Made by a program: the position numbers and the translations under genes | Part shown: in pieces, positions 1 through 6,620 of the stretch | How the letters are laid out: each line of letters opens with the position of its first letter | Numbering within the stretch: position 1 is the stretch's first letter | Assembly: GCA_964565665.1 (NCBI GenBank) | Contig: CAZMFZ010000066.1 | Coordinates: 1-20,558, forward strand | Source of the DNA: CAZMFZ01 sp964565665 | GTDB lineage: Bacteria; Bacteroidota; Bacteroidia; Cytophagales; UBA9547 | DNA length: 20,558 nucleotides | Direction: 5' to 3' | Notes under the pieces: model-generated | What the model saw: the letters and a program-made list of their open reading frames with translations, nothing else | What the model was told of the DNA's origin: nothing | Database searches by the model: none

Positions 1-1787
1 GAATAATTGATTTTCTGCATATCTTCACCAATAAGTAGCAAATCGGTAGATTTGCCCTTAATGCGAGTCATTTCTTTCTCAAAACCTTTCTTATCAGTTA
101 TTTTGGGTTTTAGTGATTCGGTAGTAACCTCAGGTTTGGGTTTCTCTTTATTAAAATCTTTTATTGAGGAAATATCAATCAACCCTTTGGCAATCTTCGA
201 AAATAATTCAAGTGANNNNNNNNNNGCTTTTTCACTTCGTAATTTCCGCTCCACTATTGCTTTGCCTTCGTCTGCCATCAAGCGAACATCTTCCCGCAAA
301 GCTTCCTTTATTTTATTTCTGGCCTTAGAACTTACTACAAATTTGAGCCAATCTTCTGAGGGCTTTTGCTTGGGCGAAGTGAGAATCTCTACTTGGTCGC
401 CATTGTTAAGCACGCAACTTAATGGTACTAATTTCTGATTTACCTTGGCTCCAATGCAGTGTGAGCCGATATGCGTGTGGATATCAAAAGCAAAATCTAA
501 AGCTGTAGAGCCTGCGGCTAAGGTTTTAAGATCGCCTTTGGGAGTAAATACAAATACTTCTTCTTTAAATAAATTAGAGCGAAAGCTGTCTACAAATTCA
601 AGTGCATTGCTGTCGTCAGTGGTATTGTCTATTGCTTCTCGCACTTTCAATAGCCATTGCTCAAGTCCGGCTTCTGCATTGCTCGGGCCACCTTCTTTGT
701 ATTTGTAGTGAGCTGCATAGCCTTTTTCTGCAATATCGTCCATGCGTTCGGTGCGAATCTGCACTTCTACCCACTGCCCTGCATGGCTCATTACAGTTGT
801 GTGAAGCGACTCGTAACCATTAGTTCGTGGGGTGCTTATCCAGTCACGCAATCGGTCGGGGTTTGGGCGATAAATATCGGTAACTATCGAATATATCTGC
901 CAGCACGCGGCTTTTTCAAAATCTAAAGGAAGGTCGGTAATGATGATTCTAACTGCGAAAAGATCGTAAATCTGCTCAAAGGGTGTGTTTTGCTTTTTTA
1001 TTTTATTGTAAATAGAATAAAGGGACTTTGGTCTGCCTTTGATAATAGCAATGAGACCTGATTTTGAAAGCTCTTTTTCAATAGGCTCAATAAACTCTTT
1101 GATAAACTTGCTTCTGGCCGATTTGGTGGCTTGTAGTTTGCTCGCAATATTTCGATACGTAACAGGGTCGGAATATTTAAGATACAAATCTTCCAACTCC
1201 GATTTTATGACATATAACCCTAATCTGTGTGCTAAGGGAGCGTATAAAAACAGAGTTTCTGAAGCTATTTTCAATTGCTTATCGCGCACCATGCTGTCGA
1301 GGGTACGCATATTGTGCAATCTGTCGGCCAGCTTTATCAAAATCACTCTTACGTCTGTGGTAAGCGTGAGCAATATTTTCCTAAAATTCTCGGCTTGCTG
1401 CGAAGTTCCATATTCAAAGTTTCCGGCTATTTTAGTGAGTCCATCAATTATTTTGGCAACTTTTTTGCCGAATACGCCTTCGATATCTTTAAGTGTAGTA
1501 TTGGTATCTTCCACCACATCGTGAAGCAAAGCGGCTACTATTGAGGTAGTTCCCAGCCCGATTTCATCAATACAAATCTGGGCTACGGCTATGGGATGGA
1601 AAATATATGGCTCGCCCGATTTACGCCTCATATCTTTATGGGCATCTACGGCCATGTAAAAGGCTTTTTTTATGATAGTAGCATCACCCTCTTTAAGGCG
1701 TGGCTTGGCACTTTTGAGTAAAAGTTTGTATTTACGGAGTATTTCCTTCCGCTCTCTATCTGTGTCTATTTCAATTTCTTGAATCAT
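1..1787 (-). CDS. rel: Bifunctional (p)ppGpp synthetase/hydrolase, Rel/SpoT family (3' end outside window)
   Basis: Makes and degrades the alarmone (p)ppGpp in the cytoplasm (stringent response). From the ATG at 1787 the minus strand encodes about 520 residues before the N gap, then 71 more to the window edge. Visible in order: the HD hydrolase domain with conserved His50 and His64 and HDVVED at 89-94; the synthetase domain with GRPKSLYSIY and YDLFAVRI; the motif RLRD in the position of the RxKD motif of bifunctional enzymes (monofunctional RelA has ExDD); ISTPRTNGYESLHTTV; then a TGS domain (VFVFTPKGDLKTLAAGSTALDFAFDIH as read in pieces). The helical and ACT regions are beyond position 1. 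An intact HD motif plus the RxRD motif argues for both activities. The frame happens to be kept across the 10 N, but the gap falls in a conserved stretch and probably hides several residues. Family assignment is secure; the name rel is preferred over relA or spoT because most Bacteroidota rely on bifunctional Rel enzymes. Confidence 0.95.
   Translation of the reverse strand, partial: MIQEIEIDTDRERKEILRKYKLLLKSAKPRLKEGDATIIKKAFYMAVDAHKDMRRKSGEPYIFHPIAVAQICIDEIGLGTTSIVAALLHDVVEDTNTTLKDIEGVFGKKVAKIIDGLTKIAGNFEYGTSQQAENFRKILLTLTTDVRVILIKLADRLHNMRTLDSMVRDKQLKIASETLFLYAPLAHRLGLYVIKSELEDLYLKYSDPVTYRNIASKLQATKSARSKFIKEFIEPIEKELSKSGLIAIIKGRPKSLYSIYNKIKKQNTPFEQIYDLFAVRIIITDLPLDFEKAACWQIYSIVTDIYRPNPDRLRDWISTPRTNGYESLHTTVMSHAGQWVEVQIRTERMDDIAEKGYAAHYKYKEGGPSNAEAGLEQWLLKVREAIDNTTDDSNALEFVDSFRSNLFKEEVFVFTPKGDLKTLAAGSTALDFAFDIHTHIGSHCIGAKVNQKLVPLSCVLNNGDQVEILTSPKQKPSEDWLKFVVSSKARNKIKEALREDVRLMADEGKAIVERKLRSEKXXXXSLELFSKIAKGLIDISSIKDFNKEKPKPEVTTESLKPKITDKKGFEKEMTRIKGKSTDLLLIGEDMQKINY
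216..225. other. Assembly gap (10 N) inside rel
   Basis: Ten N in a row. Both flanks read in the same rel frame, so the true missing length should be 1 modulo 3. The protein on either side (ending RKLRSEK, resuming SLELFSKIAKG) is expected to be joined by a longer linker than three or four residues, so the 10 N are likely a placeholder. Confidence 0.9.
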
Positions 1788-1856
1788 AGCCCTAATTATA
1801 AAAAAATATAGGACTAAAACTAGAGTTAGAGATTAAAAAGTTTTCTTTATTGAATC

Positions 1857-2018
1857 TTAATTCTTCAACAACAAGCTTGATTGCCTAATATCTTTAATTA
1901 GCTTTTCTATCTCATCAAGCGGTTTTGTGGACTCATCAATATCAAAAGTATAAGGTTCAACCTTGATGGCTTTGCCATTTTTGATAGGAACGACTTTAGT
2001 ATTTGTGAAGGAAAACAT
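1857..2018 (-). CDS. Small hypothetical protein (53 aa)
   Basis: An ATG-to-TAA frame on the minus strand encodes 53 residues starting MFSFTNTKVVPIKNGKAIKV and ending SSLLLKN. It is rich in Lys, Ile, Asp and Glu, has no signal peptide or membrane segment, and its second half is predicted to be an amphipathic helix. A TAG lies four codons upstream of the ATG in the same frame. It sits between the reductase gene (127 bp upstream) and rel (69 bp downstream), all on the minus strand. A plus-strand frame at 1963-2151 overlaps it but has a less natural composition. I do not recognise the family. It could be a genuine small protein or the 3' remnant of a decayed gene. Confidence 0.4.
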   Translation of the reverse strand: MFSFTNTKVVPIKNGKAIKVEPYTFDIDESTKPLDEIEKLIKDIRQSSLLLKN

Positions 2019-2145
2019 ATTCAATACCTATAATATAGTTTATGAATTTGCTTTGCGTGCGAACATTAAAATAAAGGATTTAAACAGTGAATTGAAACAG
2101 AATATCTTGTCATTTCTATGTAGAGTACGAAGTATCTTGAAATTT

Positions 2146-3201
2146 CTATAATTCTATCACCACCTCTGCTGCATCAGGATGCCCAACACAGGTGAGTACA
2201 TAGCCTTGCTTTATTTCGGTATCGGTGAGGCCGTCTGCCTCTGTCATGCGTACTTTCCCGGTGGTGCATTTGCCCATACAAGCCGTACACATGCCTGCCT
2301 GACAAGAATAGGGTAATCCGTAGCCCAATTTTTGGGCTACACTTAATATGGTTTCATTTTGGGCTACTTCAAATTCATATATTTTTTTGCCATCTATCAC
2401 TTTTACTTTACTTTTTCCACTCACTACGGCAGCTATCTGTTGCACAATATTGTTTTCTTCTTTCAAATGAAAGTTCTCTTTAAATATCTGATTTTTAGGA
2501 ATTTCGAGTAAATCTAAAGCTTTCACAACCTGATCCATCATGCCTGTGGGGCCACATATATAGTATTCGCAGCTTTTGGCATTCAATGCAGCTTTTCTTT
2601 TTACGAAGTGTACTGCAAGCTTTTCATTTATTCTGCCATCTAAACCTACCCAATATTTATCGGGCTGGCTTAATACATAATCTACTGAAAATCTATCTGA
2701 GTATTGCGCCAAATAGGAATCTAACGCTTTGTTGTAAATTATTTCATCTCTATTTCTGCAACCGTAAAATAAATCGACTTTGCTTTGCGGCTCTTTGGCC
2801 AGAATAGTTTTGGCAATGGAGATTAAAGGCGTAATCCCACTCCCGGCTGCGAATAAAAGGATGTGTCGAGGTTTTGCATCAGGCATTACCTTGATATGCC
2901 CCATAGGTTCGTCTATCTCAATTACATCTCCAGGCTTACTATTTGCATTTAAATAATTAGATACCAAGCCATCTTCTACTGCTTTTACACAAATATTTAT
3001 GTCGCTTTCAGTAAATATGGATGAGCTGATAGAATAAGAGCGTTTCACTTTTTTCCCATCAATAGTCAAGTTTAAAGTGATGAATTGCCCAGAATGGTAT
3101 TTGATATTTTCTTTACTATTGTCAAAAGTGATGGTAATGGCCTCGGCTGTTTCTCTGGTAACTTCTTTTATTGGAAGCTGATATGTTTTGAATGGTGTCA
3201 T
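2146..3201 (-). CDS. PaaE-type ferredoxin-NAD(P)H reductase with C-terminal 2Fe-2S domain
   Basis: A 351-aa electron-transfer protein moving electrons from NAD(P)H through FAD to a plant-type 2Fe-2S cluster. In order: an FNR-like FAD-binding domain with RSYSISS near residues 54-60; an NAD(P)-binding domain with AAGSGITPL near 118-126 and CGPTGMM near 218; then a C-terminal ferredoxin domain with cluster ligands Cys300, Cys305, Cys308 and Cys338 (C-x4-C-x2-C-x29-C). This layout matches PaaE (PaaK), the reductase of the phenylacetyl-CoA epoxidase. However, no paaABCD genes are in the window, and Bacteroidota carry such proteins as stand-alone reductases, so the partner oxygenase is unknown. The ATG at 3201 gives the normal family N-terminus. 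A TATTTTTG box lies upstream. Confidence 0.9.
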   Translation of the reverse strand: MTPFKTYQLPIKEVTRETAEAITITFDNSKENIKYHSGQFITLNLTIDGKKVKRSYSISSSIFTESDINICVKAVEDGLVSNYLNANSKPGDVIEIDEPMGHIKVMPDAKPRHILLFAAGSGITPLISIAKTILAKEPQSKVDLFYGCRNRDEIIYNKALDSYLAQYSDRFSVDYVLSQPDKYWVGLDGRINEKLAVHFVKRKAALNAKSCEYYICGPTGMMDQVVKALDLLEIPKNQIFKENFHLKEENNIVQQIAAVVSGKSKVKVIDGKKIYEFEVAQNETILSVAQKLGYGLPYSCQAGMCTACMGKCTTGKVRMTEADGLTDTEIKQGYVLTCVGHPDAAEVVIEL

Positions 3202-3226
3202 TTATGTATATTAATCAAAAACTGCT

Positions 3227-3234
3227 CAAAAATA
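3227..3234 (-). promoter_or_regulatory. Candidate Bacteroidetes -7 promoter box for the PaaE-type reductase
   Basis: On the minus strand the sequence TATTTTTG matches TAnnTTTG and lies 25 nt before the start codon. I see no convincing -33 TTTG at the right distance, so this is only a candidate. Confidence 0.4.
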
Positions 3235-3420
3235 CAATCATAAATCAGATTGGATAACTAAAAATTGAATTTGAAGAATAATGTTTGAATATTTGGCAAA
3301 CAAAAAAAATAGGATATTATTTGGGTATTTCGTTTCGGTTGTTGTCCACACCAAAGCCTACAGCTACGTAACTTCATCAATATCATTACTCAAGCAGAGG
3401 GTATGTCTTGCAAATACGAT

Positions 3421-3611
3421 AGTGCCGCATTAAAGAATGGCAATGTGGCATGAATATGTCGTAAATAGCGACAAAAAATGATGTTGTGGCACTTGGAAAT
3501 CATTATGGGGCACAAATATGTCGTAAGGAACGGCAAAAAATGGTAATGCCGCATAAAGAAATGGTAGGGGCACTCAGAAATGGCAATGCGGCACTCGGAA
3601 ATGGTTGGGGT
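3421..3611. repeat. Degenerate tandem repeat array with alternating short and long units
   Basis: About eight diverged units follow one another. Short units of about 20-23 bp approximate ATGnGGCACTnnGAAATGG. Two long units of about 38-40 bp have the same head, then AATATGTCGTAA, a short variable stretch and CAAAAAATG. In the long units the inner part can form a small hairpin: GTCG/CGAC in the first, GTCGT/ACGGC (one wobble) in the second. The array fills much of the 469-bp space between the reductase start (3201) and the barrel gene's 3' end (3671). The rest of that space (3235-3420) shows nothing I recognise. A plus-strand open frame over the array only reflects the repeats. Confidence 0.7.
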
Positions 3612-3670
3612 CTCCCTCGCTCTGGTTTTAAAAAGTTAGTTTCTCGCTCCTTATTTTTCTACCAAATTTA

Positions 3671-4849
3671 TTATTCATCCATTAGAAAATCTTTTACATC
3701 CATATAGCGGTCGTTGATTTTTTTGAGGTCTTTCTTGTTGATGTCGTTCACCCCTACCCTATTCATATCGTTGGTAATTTGATTGTTGCCCAAGTTAAAG
3801 TCGCCCGCATCAACAGAATTGTTTACTGCTTTTTGCTCAATCAAATGATTGTAAGCTCCGTTGTAAGTTGGTTTGCCAAAATAGATAGCCATTGAAAAAT
3901 TGACGAATGGAGCAGGCGAGGCACTGCCATTATCTATCACGTGTGCCTTGGTGGGTATAAATTCGTTGGTAAAGGCCACATTTATATTTCTGCTGTGTGC
4001 GATACCCGCATTTAAGGAAAAATACCATTGCGAATTGGGGGAATAATTGAGCATTATTCCACTTAACAAATCGGTTCGGTAAAGTACAGCTTTGCCTTCT
4101 ATATTATTAAATTTGTCTAATTTCCTATCGATATTAAACCGATAAATGCCCCCACTTACTCGTGAGAAAATTCCTGTCTGCCAGTGGTTGTTTATTGTCC
4201 AGACCAAAGAAATATCTCTTGGAATTTGAAAATTGAGGTATACTTTCTGATAATCGCCCACCCGAAAACCGAGGATGGGCAAAAGCGTACCGCCATTGAT
4301 TAAGTAGGAATAGGAGATCCCTAATCGGTAGCTGAAATACTCATTTACCATTCTAGTATATAAAATACTGCCAAAAAATCGGGGTACAGCATTTTTAAAG
4401 AGTTTCGTTTCTTCCGACACAAAAGGGGCTAGGCTTGCCATCCAAATTCCTTTTTTACCAGTGTAATACAATGCCCGAAACCCTGCTGAGAGCCTCAGAA
4501 TGGGCTGCGTACTTGCAAAATTAAAGTAGGAGCGACTGCTACTTATGCTCCCTGTAAATAAAAGTGTGAAGCTTGCTTGCTCTGTATTTGTGCTTCGCAA
4601 GGCATATTTTTTTTCATACACTGGCAGGTAGCCCGACAAAGAAAATTCTTGAAAGCGGTAATTGTATTGGTTGTTGGTGCCTCTTGTTCTTCGATTGGTT
4701 TGCCCTATGCTTGTATAGTTTACCAACAATTGCGACCTGAACGAATAATTTTGCGGCTTGGTCACTGAATCGATTTCCAGCCCAAAACTTGGCTTAGAGA
4801 CAATAATAATAATAATACAAATAATGCAGGTGTGGCTTATAAATTTCAT
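3671..4849 (-). CDS. Predicted outer-membrane beta-barrel protein, function unknown
   Basis: A 392-aa exported protein. It starts with a signal peptide whose hydrophobic core is a run of Ile (residues about 9-16) ending near SKPSFG at 19-24. The mature part is rich in alternating aromatic/polar strands (for example FRALYYTG, YFSYRLGISYSYL, QWYFSLNAGIAHS), typical of a barrel. It resembles the loosely defined Bacteroidota OM-barrel families such as DUF6268, but that match is from memory and tentative. The C-terminal 60 residues look polar and helical (KKDLKKINDRYMDVKDF), unlike a barrel that ends on a strand. The ATG at 4849 directly precedes the signal peptide. Convergent or co-directional partners are absent: the next gene on this strand is more than 450 bp downstream. 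Confidence 0.6.
   Translation of the reverse strand: MKFISHTCIICIIIIIVSKPSFGLEIDSVTKPQNYSFRSQLLVNYTSIGQTNRRTRGTNNQYNYRFQEFSLSGYLPVYEKKYALRSTNTEQASFTLLFTGSISSSRSYFNFASTQPILRLSAGFRALYYTGKKGIWMASLAPFVSEETKLFKNAVPRFFGSILYTRMVNEYFSYRLGISYSYLINGGTLLPILGFRVGDYQKVYLNFQIPRDISLVWTINNHWQTGIFSRVSGGIYRFNIDRKLDKFNNIEGKAVLYRTDLLSGIMLNYSPNSQWYFSLNAGIAHSRNINVAFTNEFIPTKAHVIDNGSASPAPFVNFSMAIYFGKPTYNGAYNHLIEQKAVNNSVDAGDFNLGNNQITNDMNRVGVNDINKKDLKKINDRYMDVKDFLMDE
4802..4816. repeat. Trinucleotide repeat (AAT)5 in the signal-peptide region of the barrel gene
   Basis: Five AAT units (ATT on the coding strand) encode the Ile run in the hydrophobic core of the signal peptide of the preceding barrel protein. A gain or loss of one unit would keep the frame and change the core by one residue. 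Confidence 0.7.
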
Positions 4850-5132
4850 GGGCTTTAGACATTTGGCCTGCCAAAAGGTTTAACTGAAAAAAGTAAATTT
4901 ATGATTTGTAGATGAATAACTGTGTGGGTTTACCAAATATCCTAGAGAGTGATCTTTGGCAAGTCAATCTTGAGGATTGAAAAGGTATCAGTAATCAAGT
5001 TGCCAACATTTGACAGCTATTGTATCGAATTTGTGTAGTTTAAATTAGTGGAAGGAGGCAACTCTTACCATTACGGGCAACTCCAAACCTTTTGACTGAA
5101 CTGTAAGTATTACAATTTTATAAAAAAAATAT

Positions 5133-5769
5133 ATGAAAAATTATCTTATAATAGGTGGTAGCAAGGGCATTGGATTTGCCATTGTTCAAAAACTAGCTGT
5201 GCACAACAATGTATTAGTCGGTAGTCGCACACACGAGCAATTACAAGGTTTGCTGCAGGTAAATTATTTCGATTACGATGTTACCTCCGATGCCAAACCT
5301 AGCTTCGCATTGCCCGAAGAATTGCATGGATTGGTGTATTGTGCAGGGTCAATAAATCTAAAACCATTCCATCGGCTTTCCGAAGAGGATTTTATTGATG
5401 ACTTAAAAATTAATTTGTTAGGTGCAGTAAAAGTGATTCAATATGCGTTACCAGCTTTGAAAAAATCGGGGAATGGAAGTGTGGTTTTATTCAGTACTGT
5501 GGCGGTGCAAACAGGTATGGGTTTTCACGCCTCTATTGCTTCTGCAAAAGGTGCCATTGNNNNNNNNNNCCAATACATTGTTGGCAGAAAAATTGCTAAA
5601 CACCCCAGAGAAACTGGAGGCTTCCAACAAAAGGCATCCCCTTGGCAAAATAGGGCAGCCGGGCGATATTGCCTCTGTGGCAGAGTTTCTACTATCTGAC
5701 AATGCAAACTGGATTACTGGACAGGTATTGCATGTAGATGGTGGGCTAGGTGTGTTGCGTTCGATGTGA
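5133..5769 (+). CDS. Short-chain dehydrogenase/reductase (SDR), interrupted by an assembly gap
   Basis: An NAD(P)-dependent oxidoreductase with a Rossmann fold. The N-terminus MKNYLIIGGSKGIGFAIV carries the GGSKGIG cofactor loop; VYCAGS stands where NNAG normally is; the central helix has LKINLLGAVKVIQYALP; the active-site Ser is in FSTVAV. After the N gap the C-terminus resumes in another frame: LLAEKL, HPLGKIGQPGDIASVAEFLL, and WITGQVLHVDGGLG, the usual SDR end. The pieces fit one protein of about 230-240 residues if the gap hides about 70 nt, a multiple of 3. The YxxxK motif is replaced by IASAK (SIASAKGAI), so the catalytic Tyr is missing while Lys is kept. An SDR subgroup with this HxSI-like segment exists, so this may be family-typical. 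The substrate cannot be predicted. Confidence 0.85.
5560..5569. other. Assembly gap (10 N) inside the SDR gene
   Basis: Ten N. The SDR frame upstream and downstream differ by one if 10 is taken literally. The true gap must therefore be a multiple of 3, and by comparison with the family should be about 70 nt (the helix after the YxxxK position plus the loop before the substrate lid). Confidence 0.9.
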
Positions 5770-5811
5770 AAAACTACTGGAAATCAATGTCTATTTTACT
5801 ACAAAATCATT

Positions 5812-5819
5812 TATCTTTG
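5812..5819 (+). promoter_or_regulatory. Candidate -7 promoter box for the toxin-antitoxin-like pair
   Basis: TATCTTTG matches the Bacteroidetes TAnnTTTG box and lies 18 nt before the GTG start of the small antitoxin-like gene. It lies after the SDR stop codon, so the pair could be transcribed on its own. No clear -33 element was found. Confidence 0.45.
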
Positions 5820-5837
5820 AGTATCTAAATATATTAA

Positions 5838-6068
5838 GTGATACTTAAAGTAGACCTACTTCCCACGCAATTTGAGGCTTTGGCAATTGTGCTGAAAGCG
5901 ATGAAAATTCGATACTACATTGATGAAGCCGAAGAGGCATACGAGCGAAAAGTAGATGAAAACCTGCTAAAAATGATGCTAGAGCAGGAAAAAGAAGGTT
6001 TAAAACTACTTTCGCATGAAGCAAGTATGCGTATTCACATTCAAGAGAAAACAAGATTAGGGTTATGA
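5838..6068 (+). CDS. Small antitoxin-like protein (76 aa)
   Basis: A 76-aa charged, mostly helical protein (VDLLPTQFEALAIVLKAMKI near the N-terminus, then an acidic stretch DEAEEAYERKVDENLL, then LKMMLEQEKEG). A stop codon directly precedes it in frame and the first start codon is GTG at 5838. Its 3' end overlaps the next reading frame by 4 bp (ATGA), the usual arrangement of type II antitoxin and toxin genes, and that frame is RelE-like. I therefore call it a likely antitoxin that would bind the toxin and its own promoter. The sequence does not let me name a DNA-binding family. The assignment rests mostly on size, composition and the neighbour. Confidence 0.55.
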   Translation: MILKVDLLPTQFEALAIVLKAMKIRYYIDEAEEAYERKVDENLLKMMLEQEKEGLKLLSHEASMRIHIQEKTRLGL

Positions 6069-6328
6069 AAATGATATTTTCAGATAATTATTTAGCAAAA
6101 TATCGTAGGCTTTCCTCTAATTATCAGCCGCTTGTATTGATTACATAAGATGAAATTTTAGAAGCTGAAATTAAAGAAGAAATTTTCCAACTAAAAGCCA
6201 TGCAGCAAAAATATTACTATAGCATCAATATTGGCGAATCGTATAGAATTGGAGTAAAAATTAAAGGGGATGAAGTTATGTTGCTAAATGTGGGGCATAG
6301 AGATACTATTTACAATGATTTTCCATAA
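6065..6328 (+). pseudogene. RelE/ParE-superfamily toxin with an internal stop codon
   Basis: The frame starts with ATG overlapping the antitoxin stop and would give 87 codons before its final TAA, but codon 28 (6146-6148) is TAA. Before it: MKMIFSDNYLAKYRRLSSNY, with helical continuation after it (EILEAEIKEEIFQLKAM). The second half ends ESYRIGVKIKGDEVMLLNV then GHRDTIYNDF. The YRIGVKI strand followed by a late HR and Y is the C-terminal pattern of RelE-type mRNA endonucleases or ParE-like toxins. Length and position match that family. A single base change would restore the frame, so the gene was recently inactivated, carries an assembly error, or makes a short product from the internal ATG near 6200. 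Confidence 0.65.
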
Positions 6329-6355
6329 TTCACGAAAGTCCATTTTTTATTTTTC

Positions 6356-6387
6356 TTGGCAATCTCAAATTTTCCCACTTACCTTTG
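6356..6387 (+). promoter_or_regulatory. Promoter of the riboswitch-controlled receptor gene
   Basis: TACCTTTG at 6380-6387 matches the Bacteroidetes -7 box TAnnTTTG, with TTG at 6356-6358 as a -33 element 21 nt upstream. Transcription would start near 6393-6395, exactly where the riboswitch P1 stem begins. That agreement makes this the best supported promoter in the window. Confidence 0.6.
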
Positions 6388-6393
6388 TCCCAG

Positions 6394-6494
6394 CTTTTAG
6401 GGGTGCTTATCTGAAGAAAACAAATAGTTTTCGATTTGAAGCTGAGATTATACCCTTTGAACCTGAACAGGATAATGCCTGCGAAGGAAAAAAG
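6394..6494 (+). ncRNA. TPP (thiamine pyrophosphate) riboswitch
   Basis: The conserved THI-element cores are present in order: AGGGGTGC at 6399-6406, GCTGAGATTATACCC at 6441-6455, then ACCTGAACAGGATAATGCC at 6461-6479 and TGCGAAGGAA. The arms CTTTT (6394-6398) and AAAAG (6490-6494) can close P1. The variable P3 arm is between 6411 and 6440. It lies in the leader of the TonB-dependent receptor gene, 126 nt before its ATG. Downstream, CTACAT (6509-6514) and ATGTAG (6543-6548) could form part of an expression platform, but there is no obvious U-tract terminator. TPP binding should switch the receptor off. A plus-strand open frame across this region (6288-6548) is therefore not a gene. Confidence 0.93.
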
Positions 6495-6620
6495 AGCCGA
6501 TTTTCTATCTACATCTCGAACGATGGTTTGTTTGATTTTTTTATGTAGGTGCTTGTTGGCATAATCTAAAAGAATCCCCTTTTGTTAGTTATTTATTTTA
6601 ACCAAAACTAAAAAAGGAAA

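Noticed and set aside
7..926. Several plus-strand open frames across 1-926
   Set aside because: They run antisense to rel, which has complete Rel/SpoT motifs on the minus strand.
1963..2151. 62-aa plus-strand frame
   Set aside because: Overlaps the minus-strand 53-aa frame, has no recognisable features, and the opposite frame has the more natural composition.
3486..3707. 73-aa plus-strand frame
   Set aside because: Its protein only mirrors the degenerate repeat units and runs into the antisense of the barrel gene.
4850..5132. 283-bp intergenic region before the SDR gene
   Set aside because: I looked for small genes, RNA elements and promoters on both strands; only short frames (for example 22 codons at 4912) and no convincing motif were found.
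6288..6548. 86-aa plus-strand frame before the TonB receptor
   Set aside because: It lies over the toxin 3' end and the TPP riboswitch, whose conserved RNA core explains the sequence.
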